7,681 nucleotides of DNA from Chloroflexota bacterium (GCA_019242065.1 JAFAWJ010000234.1:1-7681); one strand, 5' to 3'. Shown: positions 1 to 6,344, counted from the stretch's first letter. Notes: generated from the letters alone by a model not told the origin. Numbers and translations: made by a program.

Positions 1-2084
1 CGAACGAGGATGGCGCCTTCGGCTGTCGTGGCGGCCAGGGTCTCGGCGTCGGCGGACAGAGCCAGGGTTTCGATCTGGCCCAGAGCGGCGGGCAGTTCGT
101 CGGTGAGGCCGGGACCGCCGCGACCCAGGCTCCAGACGCTTGCGCCGCCGCCTGGCGAGGCGACTGCCAGGTGCGAGCCGTCGCCGCCGAACGCCAGGCG
201 CGTCACGCCGCGGCCGATCGGTAGGTGGGCCAGCGGCTCGCCGCCGCGCGCGTCCCAGACGGTGAGTCCCAGCCGCGGGCCCGCCGCGGCGATGCAGCGA
301 CCGTTGCGCGCGACTGCCAGCGCGGTGACCGACGCATGCGGCACGTCGGTGCTGAGCGGCCGGCCGCTGGCGACCTTCCAGCACTGCAGCCCGCCGTCGT
401 CGCTGGCGGCCGCCAGCCAGGCGCCGTTGCTGGAGAGCGCCACGCTTCGCAGCGTCCGTCCGCTGATGCAGAACACCTGACGTTCGCGCTGCAGCCGGAC
501 GTCCCAGATGCCGAGACGCCGTCCGTCGACCGCGAGTGCCAGCAGGTCGCCGGCTGGGGTGAAGGCGAGGGCGCGCGGGGCGCCGGCCGAGCGCGGCAGG
601 CGCAGGGTGCGCAGCGTGCGGCCCGTGGCGGCGTCCCGCAGCGTGATGCGGCCCTGGCGGTCGCCGCTGGCGATGGAGTGACCGTCAGGTGAGAGGGCCA
701 GACTGGTCTGGATGGAGGAGCGCCGCAGCTTCCAGGAGCGAGGCGTGTTTGCCTGGTCGCCGCTGGTGAGGGGTGCACCAGCAGGCGTCAGCGCGCGGCG
801 AGCGGGCGCCGCGGCGCCTTGCGGCCGATGGCGGGTGACAGGCGCACCTGGTGGCAGGGCCGTGCGGGCCGCGCGTGGCGTGCGACCACGGGCGATCTGG
901 GCACCTGGCGACAGGACTGCGCGGGAGCGGGGCGTCGGACTGCGAGGCCTCCCCGGCGGCGGGAGCGTACGGGCGAGGTTCGAGGCGGGCGAGGTCGGAC
1001 TGCCACGTGTCCCTGGCGGCGGGGTCGTCCGAGCGGGGGGCTGCGGGTTGCTCCGCGTGCGCGGCCCGGGCGTGTACAGGGTGTTCAGCACCGCAAGCGA
1101 CGCCCGCCGCAGTGTCCACGGGTTCGTCGCAACCCGCGGCTGCCGCGGTGCGGGCGCGTACAGGCTGTTGAGTACGGCGGCGTGGCGCGGACTCAGGGTT
1201 GGGCGGCCGGCGTTCAGGTACTCGTCGAGCGTCGGCACGCGCGCGTAGTCGGTCTGGCAAATGTCCGCGAAGCGCGCGCTCAGCTCACGGACGGCGCTCA
1301 GGCCAGCCAGGTCGCGAAAGACGGGCGACGCGGACGGGTTCACGAAGTCTGTGCGTCGGAACAGCAGGTTGTCGCCGGTGGTGTACGTCTGCCACAGCTG
1401 AGGCGCCACGGCCAGTGCGCGCAACGCCAGGACGATGACGATCGACGCGAAACGGTCCAGCTCCGCGTCGAACTGGAGCTGGCGGCGCGGATGCTGGTAG
1501 TTGGGATCACCGGTCTCGCTCGCCGGTCGGCCGTGGAGGGCGGGCACGAACATGCCGTCGTAGTCGACCAGCCGCAGCCTGCCGGAGCTGTCGACCAGCA
1601 CGTTGCCGTGCTGCAGGTCGCCGTGGGCGATGCCTAGCCGGCGCAGCTCGGCCACGGTGCTCACGAAACGCCGCTCGATGTCGAGCAAGGCGCTCGGCGT
1701 GGACAGGCGCTCCTCCACCGCGCGGTTGAGCGGGCGTCCCTCCAGCCAGGGCATTTTGGTGATTGGGTACCAGGTCTGGCCGACGCGGACGCCGGCGTCC
1801 AAGTATTCGATGGGCACCAGGGGTCCGGCGGGCAGGCGCGCGAGGCTCTGGCTGATCGCGGCGTAGCGCGCGGCCCGATCCGCGGCCTCACGGTGGAAGC
1901 AGCGCACCGCCCACTGGTGGGCGCCAGCACGCAGCTGGTAGGTCACCGCGAAGTTGCCGGCGACCGCGCGCGGCAAACCGAAGTTGCCGGTGGTGACCGA
2001 CGCTGAGCGGAGCTGGGGGTCGGCGAACGCGGTAGATGGATGCTGGACCGCTGCCTGATACGCGACCAGGTCAGGCAGGCGCAT
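1..2084 (-). CDS. Ser/Thr kinase-like protein with C-terminal WD40 repeats (TerY-P type), 3' end beyond window
   Basis: The reading frame is open from ATG at 2084 to the window edge (694 codons), so the C-terminus is missing. Residues 30-290 form a kinase-like domain: an ATP-lysine region read as WAVRCF (about 58-63, Arg at the usual Lys), catalytic loop HGDLQHGN (154-161, Asp156, Asn161) and DYDG (174-177) replacing DFG. A Pro/Arg-rich linker (about 300-450) carries internal repeats. From about 454 there are at least five WD40-type blades, with WD or W-x pairs at Trp527, 569, 610 and 651. The start overlaps the phosphatase end by 14 nt with no Shine-Dalgarno motif, suggesting translational coupling. 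The opening residues MRLPDLVAYQ resemble starts I recall for this kinase family. Probable role: phosphorylating partner proteins in a vWA/phosphatase/kinase switch, with WD40 as docking platform. Activity is uncertain because of the altered Lys and DFG positions. Confidence 0.9.
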   Translation of the reverse strand, partial: MRLPDLVAYQAAVQHPSTAFADPQLRSASVTTGNFGLPRAVAGNFAVTYQLRAGAHQWAVRCFHREAADRAARYAAISQSLARLPAGPLVPIEYLDAGVRVGQTWYPITKMPWLEGRPLNRAVEERLSTPSALLDIERRFVSTVAELRRLGIAHGDLQHGNVLVDSSGRLRLVDYDGMFVPALHGRPASETGDPNYQHPRRQLQFDAELDRFASIVIVLALRALAVAPQLWQTYTTGDNLLFRRTDFVNPSASPVFRDLAGLSAVRELSARFADICQTDYARVPTLDEYLNAGRPTLSPRHAAVLNSLYAPAPRQPRVATNPWTLRRASLAVLNTLYTPGPRTRSNPQPPARTTPPPGTRGSPTSPASNLARTLPPPGRPRSPTPRSRAVLSPGAQIARGRTPRAARTALPPGAPVTRHRPQGAAAPARRALTPAGAPLTSGDQANTPRSWKLRRSSIQTSLALSPDGHSIASGDRQGRITLRDAATGRTLRTLRLPRSAGAPRALAFTPAGDLLALAVDGRRLGIWDVRLQRERQVFCISGRTLRSVALSSNGAWLAAASDDGGLQCWKVASGRPLSTDVPHASVTALAVARNGRCIAAAGPRLGLTVWDARGGEPLAHLPIGRGVTRLAFGGDGSHLAVASPGGGASVWSLGRGGPGLTDELPAALGQIETLALSADAETLAATTAEGAILV

Positions 2085-2922
2085 CGGTTGGAAGGTCGAG
2101 CCAGATTAGCGAGACGTCGTCGTTGCGCAGCAGGCGCTCAGCGCGCAGCCACCGGACCCAGCGACGGAAGCCGCGCGCGGTGCGCGGGAAGTCCAGGACC
2201 TGGAGGGCCGAGCACGGCTGAATCTGGGCGAGTGGGAGCTGCGGCTGGAGTGCGGAGCCCGACTGCGCCTGGGCGGGCTGGAGCTCGGGCTGCGGTTGCG
2301 GCTGCGGTTGGAAATGGAGAGGCGGCTCGAATTGGAGCTGGCGATGACGGTGGAGAAAGCTGGCGGCCAGGGCGTCGGACATCAGCAGGAACGTGTCGCC
2401 CGCCTCCCAGGTGCCCGCGCTGGCCACGATCGCGCCATCCGCCCGCAAGCACGTGTTGGCCGCGGCGCGCGAGCCGAGCAGCAGCGGGTTGTTGCCGAAC
2501 GCCGCGGGATCGTCGAGCGGCAGAGCCGTCTGGAGCTGACCGGCGCGCACCTGAAACAGACACGCGTCGCCCACCGCGAGCGCGCTCCACGTCCCGCGCT
2601 CGTCCAGGGTCAGGCCGACCAGGGCCGCGAACGCACCGCGGCGCGCCTGCTCGACGGCGTACCACGGCAGCTCGCGCGCCTCCACCTCCGCCGACCACTG
2701 TTGCTGGAGGGGGACAAGGTCAGCTTCGAGCGACTCGGACGCCAGCCTGCCCGTGACGTAGGCCCGCACCAGCAGCTCGGCCCATCGTCGGGCAAAGGCG
2801 CTGGCGGAGGCGCCGTCGGCAACCGCGAAGCGGCGGTGGCGACGACTCCAGGCGATCGCGTCCTCGTATTCGGCGCGGGTGGAGCCGTCCTTGGCCAGTC
2901 GAAAGACGGACCGCCCGAGCAT
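2071..2922 (-). CDS. PP2C-family Ser/Thr protein phosphatase
   Basis: This 283-residue protein is probably a metal-dependent phosphatase opposing the neighbouring kinase. PP2C hallmarks appear in order: YEDA (Glu20-Asp21), VADGAS (Asp36-Gly37), AVGDACLF (Gly118-Asp119), LLMSDALA (Asp183) and NDDVSLIWL (Asp268/Asp269). The last replaces the usual Asp-Asn, and SDA replaces SDG. A Gln/Pro-rich stretch (about 196-236, including QPQPQPQPE) sits between the last two metal motifs. It is an unusual low-complexity insertion inside the catalytic domain. I chose ATG at 2922, one base after the vWA stop. An in-frame TTG at 2952 would add ten residues and overlap the vWA gene by 29 nt. Neither start has a clear ribosome site. 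PP2C identity rests on motif order and spacing; the divergent motifs leave some doubt about activity. Confidence 0.86.
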   Translation of the reverse strand: MLGRSVFRLAKDGSTRAEYEDAIAWSRRHRRFAVADGASASAFARRWAELLVRAYVTGRLASESLEADLVPLQQQWSAEVEARELPWYAVEQARRGAFAALVGLTLDERGTWSALAVGDACLFQVRAGQLQTALPLDDPAAFGNNPLLLGSRAAANTCLRADGAIVASAGTWEAGDTFLLMSDALAASFLHRHRQLQFEPPLHFQPQPQPQPELQPAQAQSGSALQPQLPLAQIQPCSALQVLDFPRTARGFRRWVRWLRAERLLRNDDVSLIWLDLPTDAPA

Positions 2923-2923
2923 C

Positions 2924-3760
2924 TCAGCGCAGGTTGGCTGGACGCGTGCCAATGTCCAGGAACTGGATCACCGCGGCGGCGTCGGCGTTGAAGACGAAAC
3001 CGCGCGTGCCGTCTTGGACGGCGTAGCCCTCCTGTCGGGCCGCCGACTGTAGATGCGGAGGCAGGCTGCTGGACATGCTGAACAGGCGACGCGCGAAGTT
3101 GTCGGGCAGGGTCTCGTCGCTGGACGGGAACTCGACCGACGGCGCGCGCCGGTCGGACAGGTGGACGTTGAACAGCAGCGCCTCGCCGTCGTCGGTGGCT
3201 AGCGACTGGAGGGCCAGGGCGGCGGGCGACGGATCGCCGTCGGTGGCCTCGCCGTCGGTGATGTTGAACACCACGGGCGGAAAGGCGCTCGCGTGCTGCT
3301 CGACCCACGTCGACAGCGCCTGGCGACCCTGGCTCAGGGCCTCGGTCATGGGTGTGCCACCGTTGGCCTGGGGGTCGACCCAGATCGGGAACTTGACGGT
3401 CTGTTCGACGAGGCCGCCGGCGCCGTCAGGGATCTTCTGGGCGCGGTCCTCGACGCGCAGTGGCGCGTTGGCGAGGCGGCTGATCGACACGATCGGGCTG
3501 GCGTCGCAGGCGAGGCTGAGCGCGTGCTTGACGCTGGCGCCGTAGCCGATGACGCCGACGTCGAAGTAGTCGCGCACGCCCTCGTCTTTCGAGCAACGGA
3601 TCACCAGTGAGGCCAGGAGGCGGTTGATGATGGTGGCCAGCTCGTCGGCCTTGGAGTGGCCGGCGGCGCCCGAGAAGGCGTCGCTCATGGAGCCGGACTG
3701 GTCGAGGAGGAACAAAAAGCAACCAGGGTTGGAGCGGCTGATGTCTGCCTGGTAAGCCAT
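2924..3760 (-). CDS. vWA-domain protein, TerY-like, intact MIDAS
   Basis: First gene of the left operon, 278 residues and essentially one von Willebrand factor A domain. The metal-ion-dependent adhesion site is complete: DQSGS (Asp20, Ser22, Ser24), Thr136 in NGGTPM and Asp169 in ITDGE. No signal peptide or membrane segment is visible, so a cytoplasmic protein is expected. TerY-type vWA proteins are cytoplasmic and are found beside a PP2C phosphatase and a kinase, as here, and are thought to act as metal-dependent scaffolds or phosphorylation targets. ATG at 3760 is followed by a typical short lead into the first beta strand. There is no Shine-Dalgarno sequence, but AT-rich TAGCCT and TAAGCT hexamers lie just upstream. 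The 3' end leaves one base before the phosphatase ATG. I am confident of the fold; the partner relationships are inferred from gene order. Confidence 0.93.
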   Translation of the reverse strand: MAYQADISRSNPGCFLFLLDQSGSMSDAFSGAAGHSKADELATIINRLLASLVIRCSKDEGVRDYFDVGVIGYGASVKHALSLACDASPIVSISRLANAPLRVEDRAQKIPDGAGGLVEQTVKFPIWVDPQANGGTPMTEALSQGRQALSTWVEQHASAFPPVVFNITDGEATDGDPSPAALALQSLATDDGEALLFNVHLSDRRAPSVEFPSSDETLPDNFARRLFSMSSSLPPHLQSAARQEGYAVQDGTRGFVFNADAAAVIQFLDIGTRPANLR

Positions 3761-3843
3761 CGGAGCTTAAGGCTAAGACCTGGTGGGCCGCAGCTTCGGT
3801 CACGATGCCGCTCCAAACAAAGTGCCTTGATTTGCATGCGGAC
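3761..3843 (-). promoter_or_regulatory. Probable promoter region of the vWA/PP2C/kinase operon
   Basis: This is the non-repetitive spacer between the tandem palindromes and the vWA start codon, and it is less GC-rich than its surroundings. Read on the minus strand it ends CTTAGCCTTAAGCTCCG before the ATG, offering two TANNNT boxes (TAGCCT and TAAGCT) 9 and 3 nt from the start. No convincing -35 element is paired with either. A promoter is expected here because the upstream methyltransferase is separated by 167 nt and the palindrome array, but the exact box is a guess. Confidence 0.3.
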
Positions 3844-3916
3844 CCCAGCGGCACATGTGCCGCTGGGCAAGGTGGCGCATGCGCCACCTTGGGGAGTCCG
3901 CGCATGCGCGGACTCC
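3844..3916. repeat. Array of three tandem perfect 24-bp palindromes with CATG centres
   Basis: Three perfect palindromes occupy 3844-3867, 3868-3891 and 3893-3916; the first two abut and one G separates the last two. Each has the same plan: a 10-base left arm, CATG, then the exact reverse complement of the arm. The arms differ: CCCAGCGGCA, CAAGGTGGCG and GGAGTCCGCG. On either strand each can fold as a 10-bp stem closed by a CATG loop. A possible decayed half unit (GCATGCGGACCCC) lies just left at 3834-3846. The array starts 11 bases past the methyltransferase stop and ends about 83 bases before the vWA start. No T-tract follows, so a classical intrinsic terminator is unlikely. It resembles a REP/BIME-type extragenic palindrome cluster; its function is unknown. 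Confidence 0.92.
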
Positions 3917-3927
3917 GACCTACGAAT

Positions 3928-4650
3928 CTACTTACTGCCCCCGTAGATGACCCAGTCGAGGCGCTTCCAGAAGACGTCGATGTCTTTGAAGCCCGCGCTG
4001 CGCAGCCACTCGAGCTGAGGCTGCAGCGGGATCATGTAGCGGACGTGGTTCTCGTACCGCGCCTGCTCCAGCTCGGTGCGGTGGGTGCGTTTGTAAGGGG
4101 CTTCGGGGTCGTAGCGATCGTTGACTCGCTCCCAGATGGCTTCGATGCGGTCTTCGGGCGCGCGGATCGGATCGTAGTTCAGGTACCAGCCGCCGGGCCG
4201 CAGGTGCGCGTACACCTCGCCGAACATGGCGCGTTTGCGCTCGTCGGGCAGGTGGTGGATGCTCAAGGCTGAGACCGCGGCGTCCAGCGTCTGTGACCCG
4301 AGCAGCGACCAGTCGGGACTGAGCATGTCGAACTCGACGTACCGGTAGCGTCCCTCGAAGGCGGCCATGGCGCGCGTACCCTCGGCGGTCATTTGGGGCG
4401 AAAACTCGCCGAGCAGCGCGTTGGCGCGCGGATACTCGGCCAGGATGGCGCGGCTGGCGGCGCCGGTGCCGGCGCCCAGGTCCAGAAACGTGAAGGCGTC
4501 GTCGGGTCCGAACGGCAGCAGACGGGCGAGAAGCGTCAGTTGGTCACGCCGCTGCTGCTCGCGCTGTTCGGACTGCGCCGCGAAGATTCGCGCCACCTCT
4601 TCGGACTTCCAGAGGGCGGCGTTGGTATCGGGATCGGATGGATCCGGCAT
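3928..4650 (-). CDS. Class I SAM-dependent methyltransferase
   Basis: This 240-residue protein has the standard Rossmann-type methyltransferase layout: motif I FLDLGAGTGAAS (about 55-66), the acidic end of strand 2 in LLGEFSPQM (about 79-87), a motif near LDAAVSALSIHHLP (122-135) and LRPGGWYLNYDP (150-161). The C-terminal part (LQPQLEWLRSAGFKDIDVFW) is typical of small-molecule methyltransferases. The substrate cannot be read from the sequence. Several in-frame starts exist. I prefer ATG at 4650 because TAAGAT ends 7 nt upstream, as in leaderless transcripts, and MPDPSDPDTN precedes the first helix. ATG at 4659 or 4677 would add 3 or 9 residues. It diverges from the dehydrogenase gene. The frame stays open far upstream, but that part is antisense to the dehydrogenase and is not coding. 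Confidence 0.9.
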   Translation of the reverse strand: MPDPSDPDTNAALWKSEEVARIFAAQSEQREQQRRDQLTLLARLLPFGPDDAFTFLDLGAGTGAASRAILAEYPRANALLGEFSPQMTAEGTRAMAAFEGRYRYVEFDMLSPDWSLLGSQTLDAAVSALSIHHLPDERKRAMFGEVYAHLRPGGWYLNYDPIRAPEDRIEAIWERVNDRYDPEAPYKRTHRTELEQARYENHVRYMIPLQPQLEWLRSAGFKDIDVFWKRLDWVIYGGSK

Positions 4651-4687
4651 CGCCCTCATCTTATCGGGGGCTACCATTTGTGACGCG
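4651..4687. promoter_or_regulatory. 37-bp divergent promoter of the methyltransferase and dehydrogenase genes
   Basis: Only 37 bases separate the two divergent start codons, and neither side has a Shine-Dalgarno motif. On the minus strand TAAGAT (4663-4658) ends 7 nt before the methyltransferase ATG at 4650. On the plus strand TACCAT (4672-4677) lies 10 nt before the dehydrogenase ATG at 4688. TANNNT at these distances is the arrangement known for leaderless or near-leaderless bacterial transcripts. The two boxes are 8 nt apart, so the promoters must share DNA and probably compete or are co-regulated. This is inferred from spacing alone. Confidence 0.5.
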
Positions 4688-5620
4688 ATGTCAGATGTCC
4701 TGGTGGTAGCCCCCATCCACGAAGATGCGCTGCAGCTCATGCGCGACGGCGGGCTCGGCGTGACCGATGCCCGCGGCAAATCGCCCGAAGAGTTGCGCGA
4801 GCTGCTCAAGACCCACCGTGCGCTGCTTGGTCGGGCGGGTGTGAAGATCGACGACGAGCTGCTGGCCGAGGCGCCGCAACTGCGCGTGGTGGCGGTCGGC
4901 TCGGTTGGCATGGACAGTCTCGACCTGCCGTATCTGTACAGTCGGGGCCTGAAGGTCTTCAACGCGGCGGGTGGCAACCGCAACGCGGTGGCCGAGCTGG
5001 CCGTGGGCAACGCCATCGCGCTCCTGCGCCAGACGCATAAGGCCAACAACGACCTGCACAAGGGCATCTGGCCGGCGATGTTCCAGCGGCCCGAGGGTTT
5101 CGAGCTGTGGCACAAGACGGTCGGGATCGTCGGACTGGGTGACATCGGCTCGCTGGTAGCGCGGCTGTTCCTGGCCTTCGAGACGACGGTGATCGCCTAC
5201 GACCCGTACGTGCGCTATGTATATGACTCGGCGTCGCGCCAGACGTCGGCCGTGGAGATGGTCAAGCTCGACGACCTGCTGCAGCGGTCGGACCTGATCA
5301 CCGTGCACGTGCCGCTGACCGACGAGACGTTCCACATGTTTTCCGCCGAGCAATTCAAGCGGATGAAGCCGACGGCGTATTTCATGAACTACTCGCGCGG
5401 CAAGGTGGTGGACGAGCCGTCGCTGGCTGATGCGCTGGAGACCCAGCAGATTGCGGGTGCGGCGATCGACGTCTTCGAGGTGGAGCCGGCCAACGACTCG
5501 GTGCTGCTGGGGCTGCCGAACTGCATCGTGACGCCGCACATCGCGGGCGTGCCGCGCGAAGCCATGCGGCGCCTCGGGATGACCGTGGCACAGCGTATCC
5601 TCAACGAGCTCACTCACTGA
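4688..5620 (+). CDS. D-isomer-specific 2-hydroxyacid dehydrogenase (PGDH-like), NAD-dependent
   Basis: This 310-residue protein is of normal length for the family of NAD(P)-dependent D-2-hydroxyacid dehydrogenases (phosphoglycerate, glycerate, lactate and similar). The nucleotide-binding loop is VGLGDIG with GxGxxG at 149-154, and Asp172 in AYDPY suggests NAD rather than NADP. The catalytic triad is complete: Arg237 in NYSRGK, Glu266 in DVFEVEP and His284 in TPHIAG. No C-terminal ACT regulatory domain is present, so it is not a long-form SerA. The substrate is not determinable; the short glycine-rich AVGSVGMDSLD (69-79) is the usual substrate-loop region. The frame is open further upstream, but ATG at 4688 begins the canonical first beta strand (MSDVLVVAPI). 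It diverges from a methyltransferase and ends 2 nt before a palindrome. Confidence 0.95.
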   Translation: MSDVLVVAPIHEDALQLMRDGGLGVTDARGKSPEELRELLKTHRALLGRAGVKIDDELLAEAPQLRVVAVGSVGMDSLDLPYLYSRGLKVFNAAGGNRNAVAELAVGNAIALLRQTHKANNDLHKGIWPAMFQRPEGFELWHKTVGIVGLGDIGSLVARLFLAFETTVIAYDPYVRYVYDSASRQTSAVEMVKLDDLLQRSDLITVHVPLTDETFHMFSAEQFKRMKPTAYFMNYSRGKVVDEPSLADALETQQIAGAAIDVFEVEPANDSVLLGLPNCIVTPHIAGVPREAMRRLGMTVAQRILNELTH

Positions 5621-5622
5621 AC

Positions 5623-5660
5623 TTTGGAGGGAGCCCGCGCATGCGCGGACTCCCCCCAAA
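5623..5660. repeat. Long imperfect palindrome related to the 3893-3916 repeat
   Basis: The 38-bp inverted repeat is centred on CATG (5640-5643) with only two mismatched pairs (5628/5655 and 5634/5649). Its inner 24 bases (5630-5653) match the third palindrome of the 3844-3916 array except for one base (arm GGAGCCCGCG instead of GGAGTCCGCG). The mismatch is A-C across the stem in DNA; read as RNA from the other strand it is G-U. It begins 2 nt after the dehydrogenase stop. Outer arms are TTTGG and CCAAA. No T-run follows on the plus strand, so it is at best a weak terminator; it may instead protect the 3' end of the transcript or be a REP-like element. Confidence 0.85.
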
Positions 5661-5664
5661 TACG

Positions 5665-5673
5665 TGATATGCT
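5665..5673 (+). promoter_or_regulatory. Extended -10 promoter of the spike-protein operon
   Basis: TGATATGCT fits an extended -10 element (TG, one base, then TATGCT), placed 21 nt before the ATG at 5695. Transcription would start near 5680, giving a short leader containing GGGAAAGAG (5682-5690), the nearest thing to a ribosome site in the window. No -35 is recognisable; the expected place lies inside the palindrome ending at 5660, so palindrome structure or a bound protein could affect this promoter. This is a prediction from motif and position only. Confidence 0.5.
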
Positions 5674-5694
5674 TCCGCCACGGGAAAGAGACCA

Positions 5695-5946
5695 ATGTTG
5701 AAGTTGGGACACGGGAGAACGTTGAGCGTCGAAGCGCTGGACGACGCGGAGCTTGTCGAGATCCGTGGGGCCGACGGTGTCTTGGAGTTGCGCCTCAAGC
5801 TGACGGAGGATGGGGTGGTCCTCCAGTTGGAGGCCGCGCGGATTTCGCTCAAGGCCGAGCAGTCCATCGACGTGGAGTGCGAGACGTTCAACGTCAACGC
5901 CTCCGCCGACGTGCGCGTGCGCGGCGAGCGCGTCTACATCAACTGA
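5695..5946 (+). CDS. Short beta-repeat protein, VgrG/gp5-tail-like
   Basis: This 83-residue protein is not firmly recognised. From about residue 35 it shows alternating hydrophobic/polar strands of roughly eight residues (VVLQLEAA, RISLKAEQ, SIDVECET, FNVNASAD, VRVRGERV), the pattern of the triple-stranded beta-helix needle at the C-terminus of VgrG, gp5 and related baseplate spikes. It has no signal peptide. It lies 5 nt upstream of a PAAR gene, so a role as a spike or adaptor segment beneath the PAAR tip is a reasonable inference. ATG at 5695 follows a partial ribosome site GGGAAAGAG. A trimeric needle would be expected if this reading is right. Alternative: a small unrelated beta-rich protein of unknown role. 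Confidence 0.72.
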   Translation: MLKLGHGRTLSVEALDDAELVEIRGADGVLELRLKLTEDGVVLQLEAARISLKAEQSIDVECETFNVNASADVRVRGERVYIN

Positions 5947-5951
5947 TTCCC

Positions 5952-6338
5952 ATGCCGCCGGCCGCGCGCCAGACCGACCTGACGCTGCACGATGCGCCGC
6001 ACTGTCACGCGCCGATTCATCCACCGGCGCCGGTGCCGACGCCGGTGCCGCATCCGCCAATTCCCTTTCCGATCGTGCTCAACTGCGTGGAGACGGTGCT
6101 GGTCGGAGGTCTGCCGGCGGCGGTGGTGGGGTCGATGACTCAGATGTGTCTGGTGCCGCCGTGTGTACCGGGTGGACCGGGCATGATTGCCATGGGCTCC
6201 ACCACGGTGATGATTGGTGGTCGACCGGCGGCGCGCGTGGGTGACCTGGTGAGCTTCACGTCATGCGTGGCCCCGATTCCGAGTCCGACCGGCCACATTC
6301 TGCCGCCCGGAGCGCCGACGGTCATCATCGGCGGCTGA
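5952..6338 (+). CDS. PAAR-type spike-tip protein
   Basis: The 128-residue protein resembles PAAR proteins, the zinc-binding cone that caps VgrG-type spikes of type VI secretion and contractile injection systems. It opens MPPAARQTDL, typical for the family, and has repeated glycine turns with the sequences VLVGGLPAAVVGS (49-61), VMIGGRPAARVGD (86-98) and TVIIGG (123-128). An unusual His/Cys/Pro-rich segment (about 13-41, HDAPHCHAPIHPP then PVPTPVPHPPIPFP) lies after the first motif. His13, 17, 19, 23, 34 and 115 and Cys18, 45, 66, 71 and 105 could supply metal ligands. No toxin domain follows, so cargo would be separate. It starts 5 nt after the beta-repeat gene and lacks a Shine-Dalgarno motif, consistent with coupled translation. 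Confidence 0.88.
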   Translation: MPPAARQTDLTLHDAPHCHAPIHPPAPVPTPVPHPPIPFPIVLNCVETVLVGGLPAAVVGSMTQMCLVPPCVPGGPGMIAMGSTTVMIGGRPAARVGDLVSFTSCVAPIPSPTGHILPPGAPTVIIGG

Positions 6339-6344
6339 ATCGAG

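Noticed and set aside
331..355. CATG-centred inverted repeat in the WD40 coding region (ACCGACG...CGTCGGT)
   Set aside because: The stem is only about 7 bp, off-centre relative to CATG, and lies in coding sequence; it does not fit the 10+4+10 plan.
819..1637. 272-codon plus-strand frame opposite the kinase linker
   Set aside because: It is Arg/Gly-rich with no domain, while the minus frame carries clear kinase and WD40 motifs.
3844..3916. Palindrome array as a classical Rho-independent terminator or a CRISPR array
   Set aside because: No T-tract follows on either strand. Units abut without spacers and have different arms, unlike CRISPR repeats.
4651..5145. Long upstream extension of the methyltransferase frame on the minus strand
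   Set aside because: It is antisense to the well-supported dehydrogenase, is Ser/Arg/Pro-rich without domains, and the methyltransferase fold begins after 4650.
4691..5695. 334-codon open frame antisense to the dehydrogenase
   Set aside because: Its composition (His/Arg/Val-rich) mirrors the codon bias of the sense gene; no recognisable domain. GC-rich genes often leave the opposite frame open.
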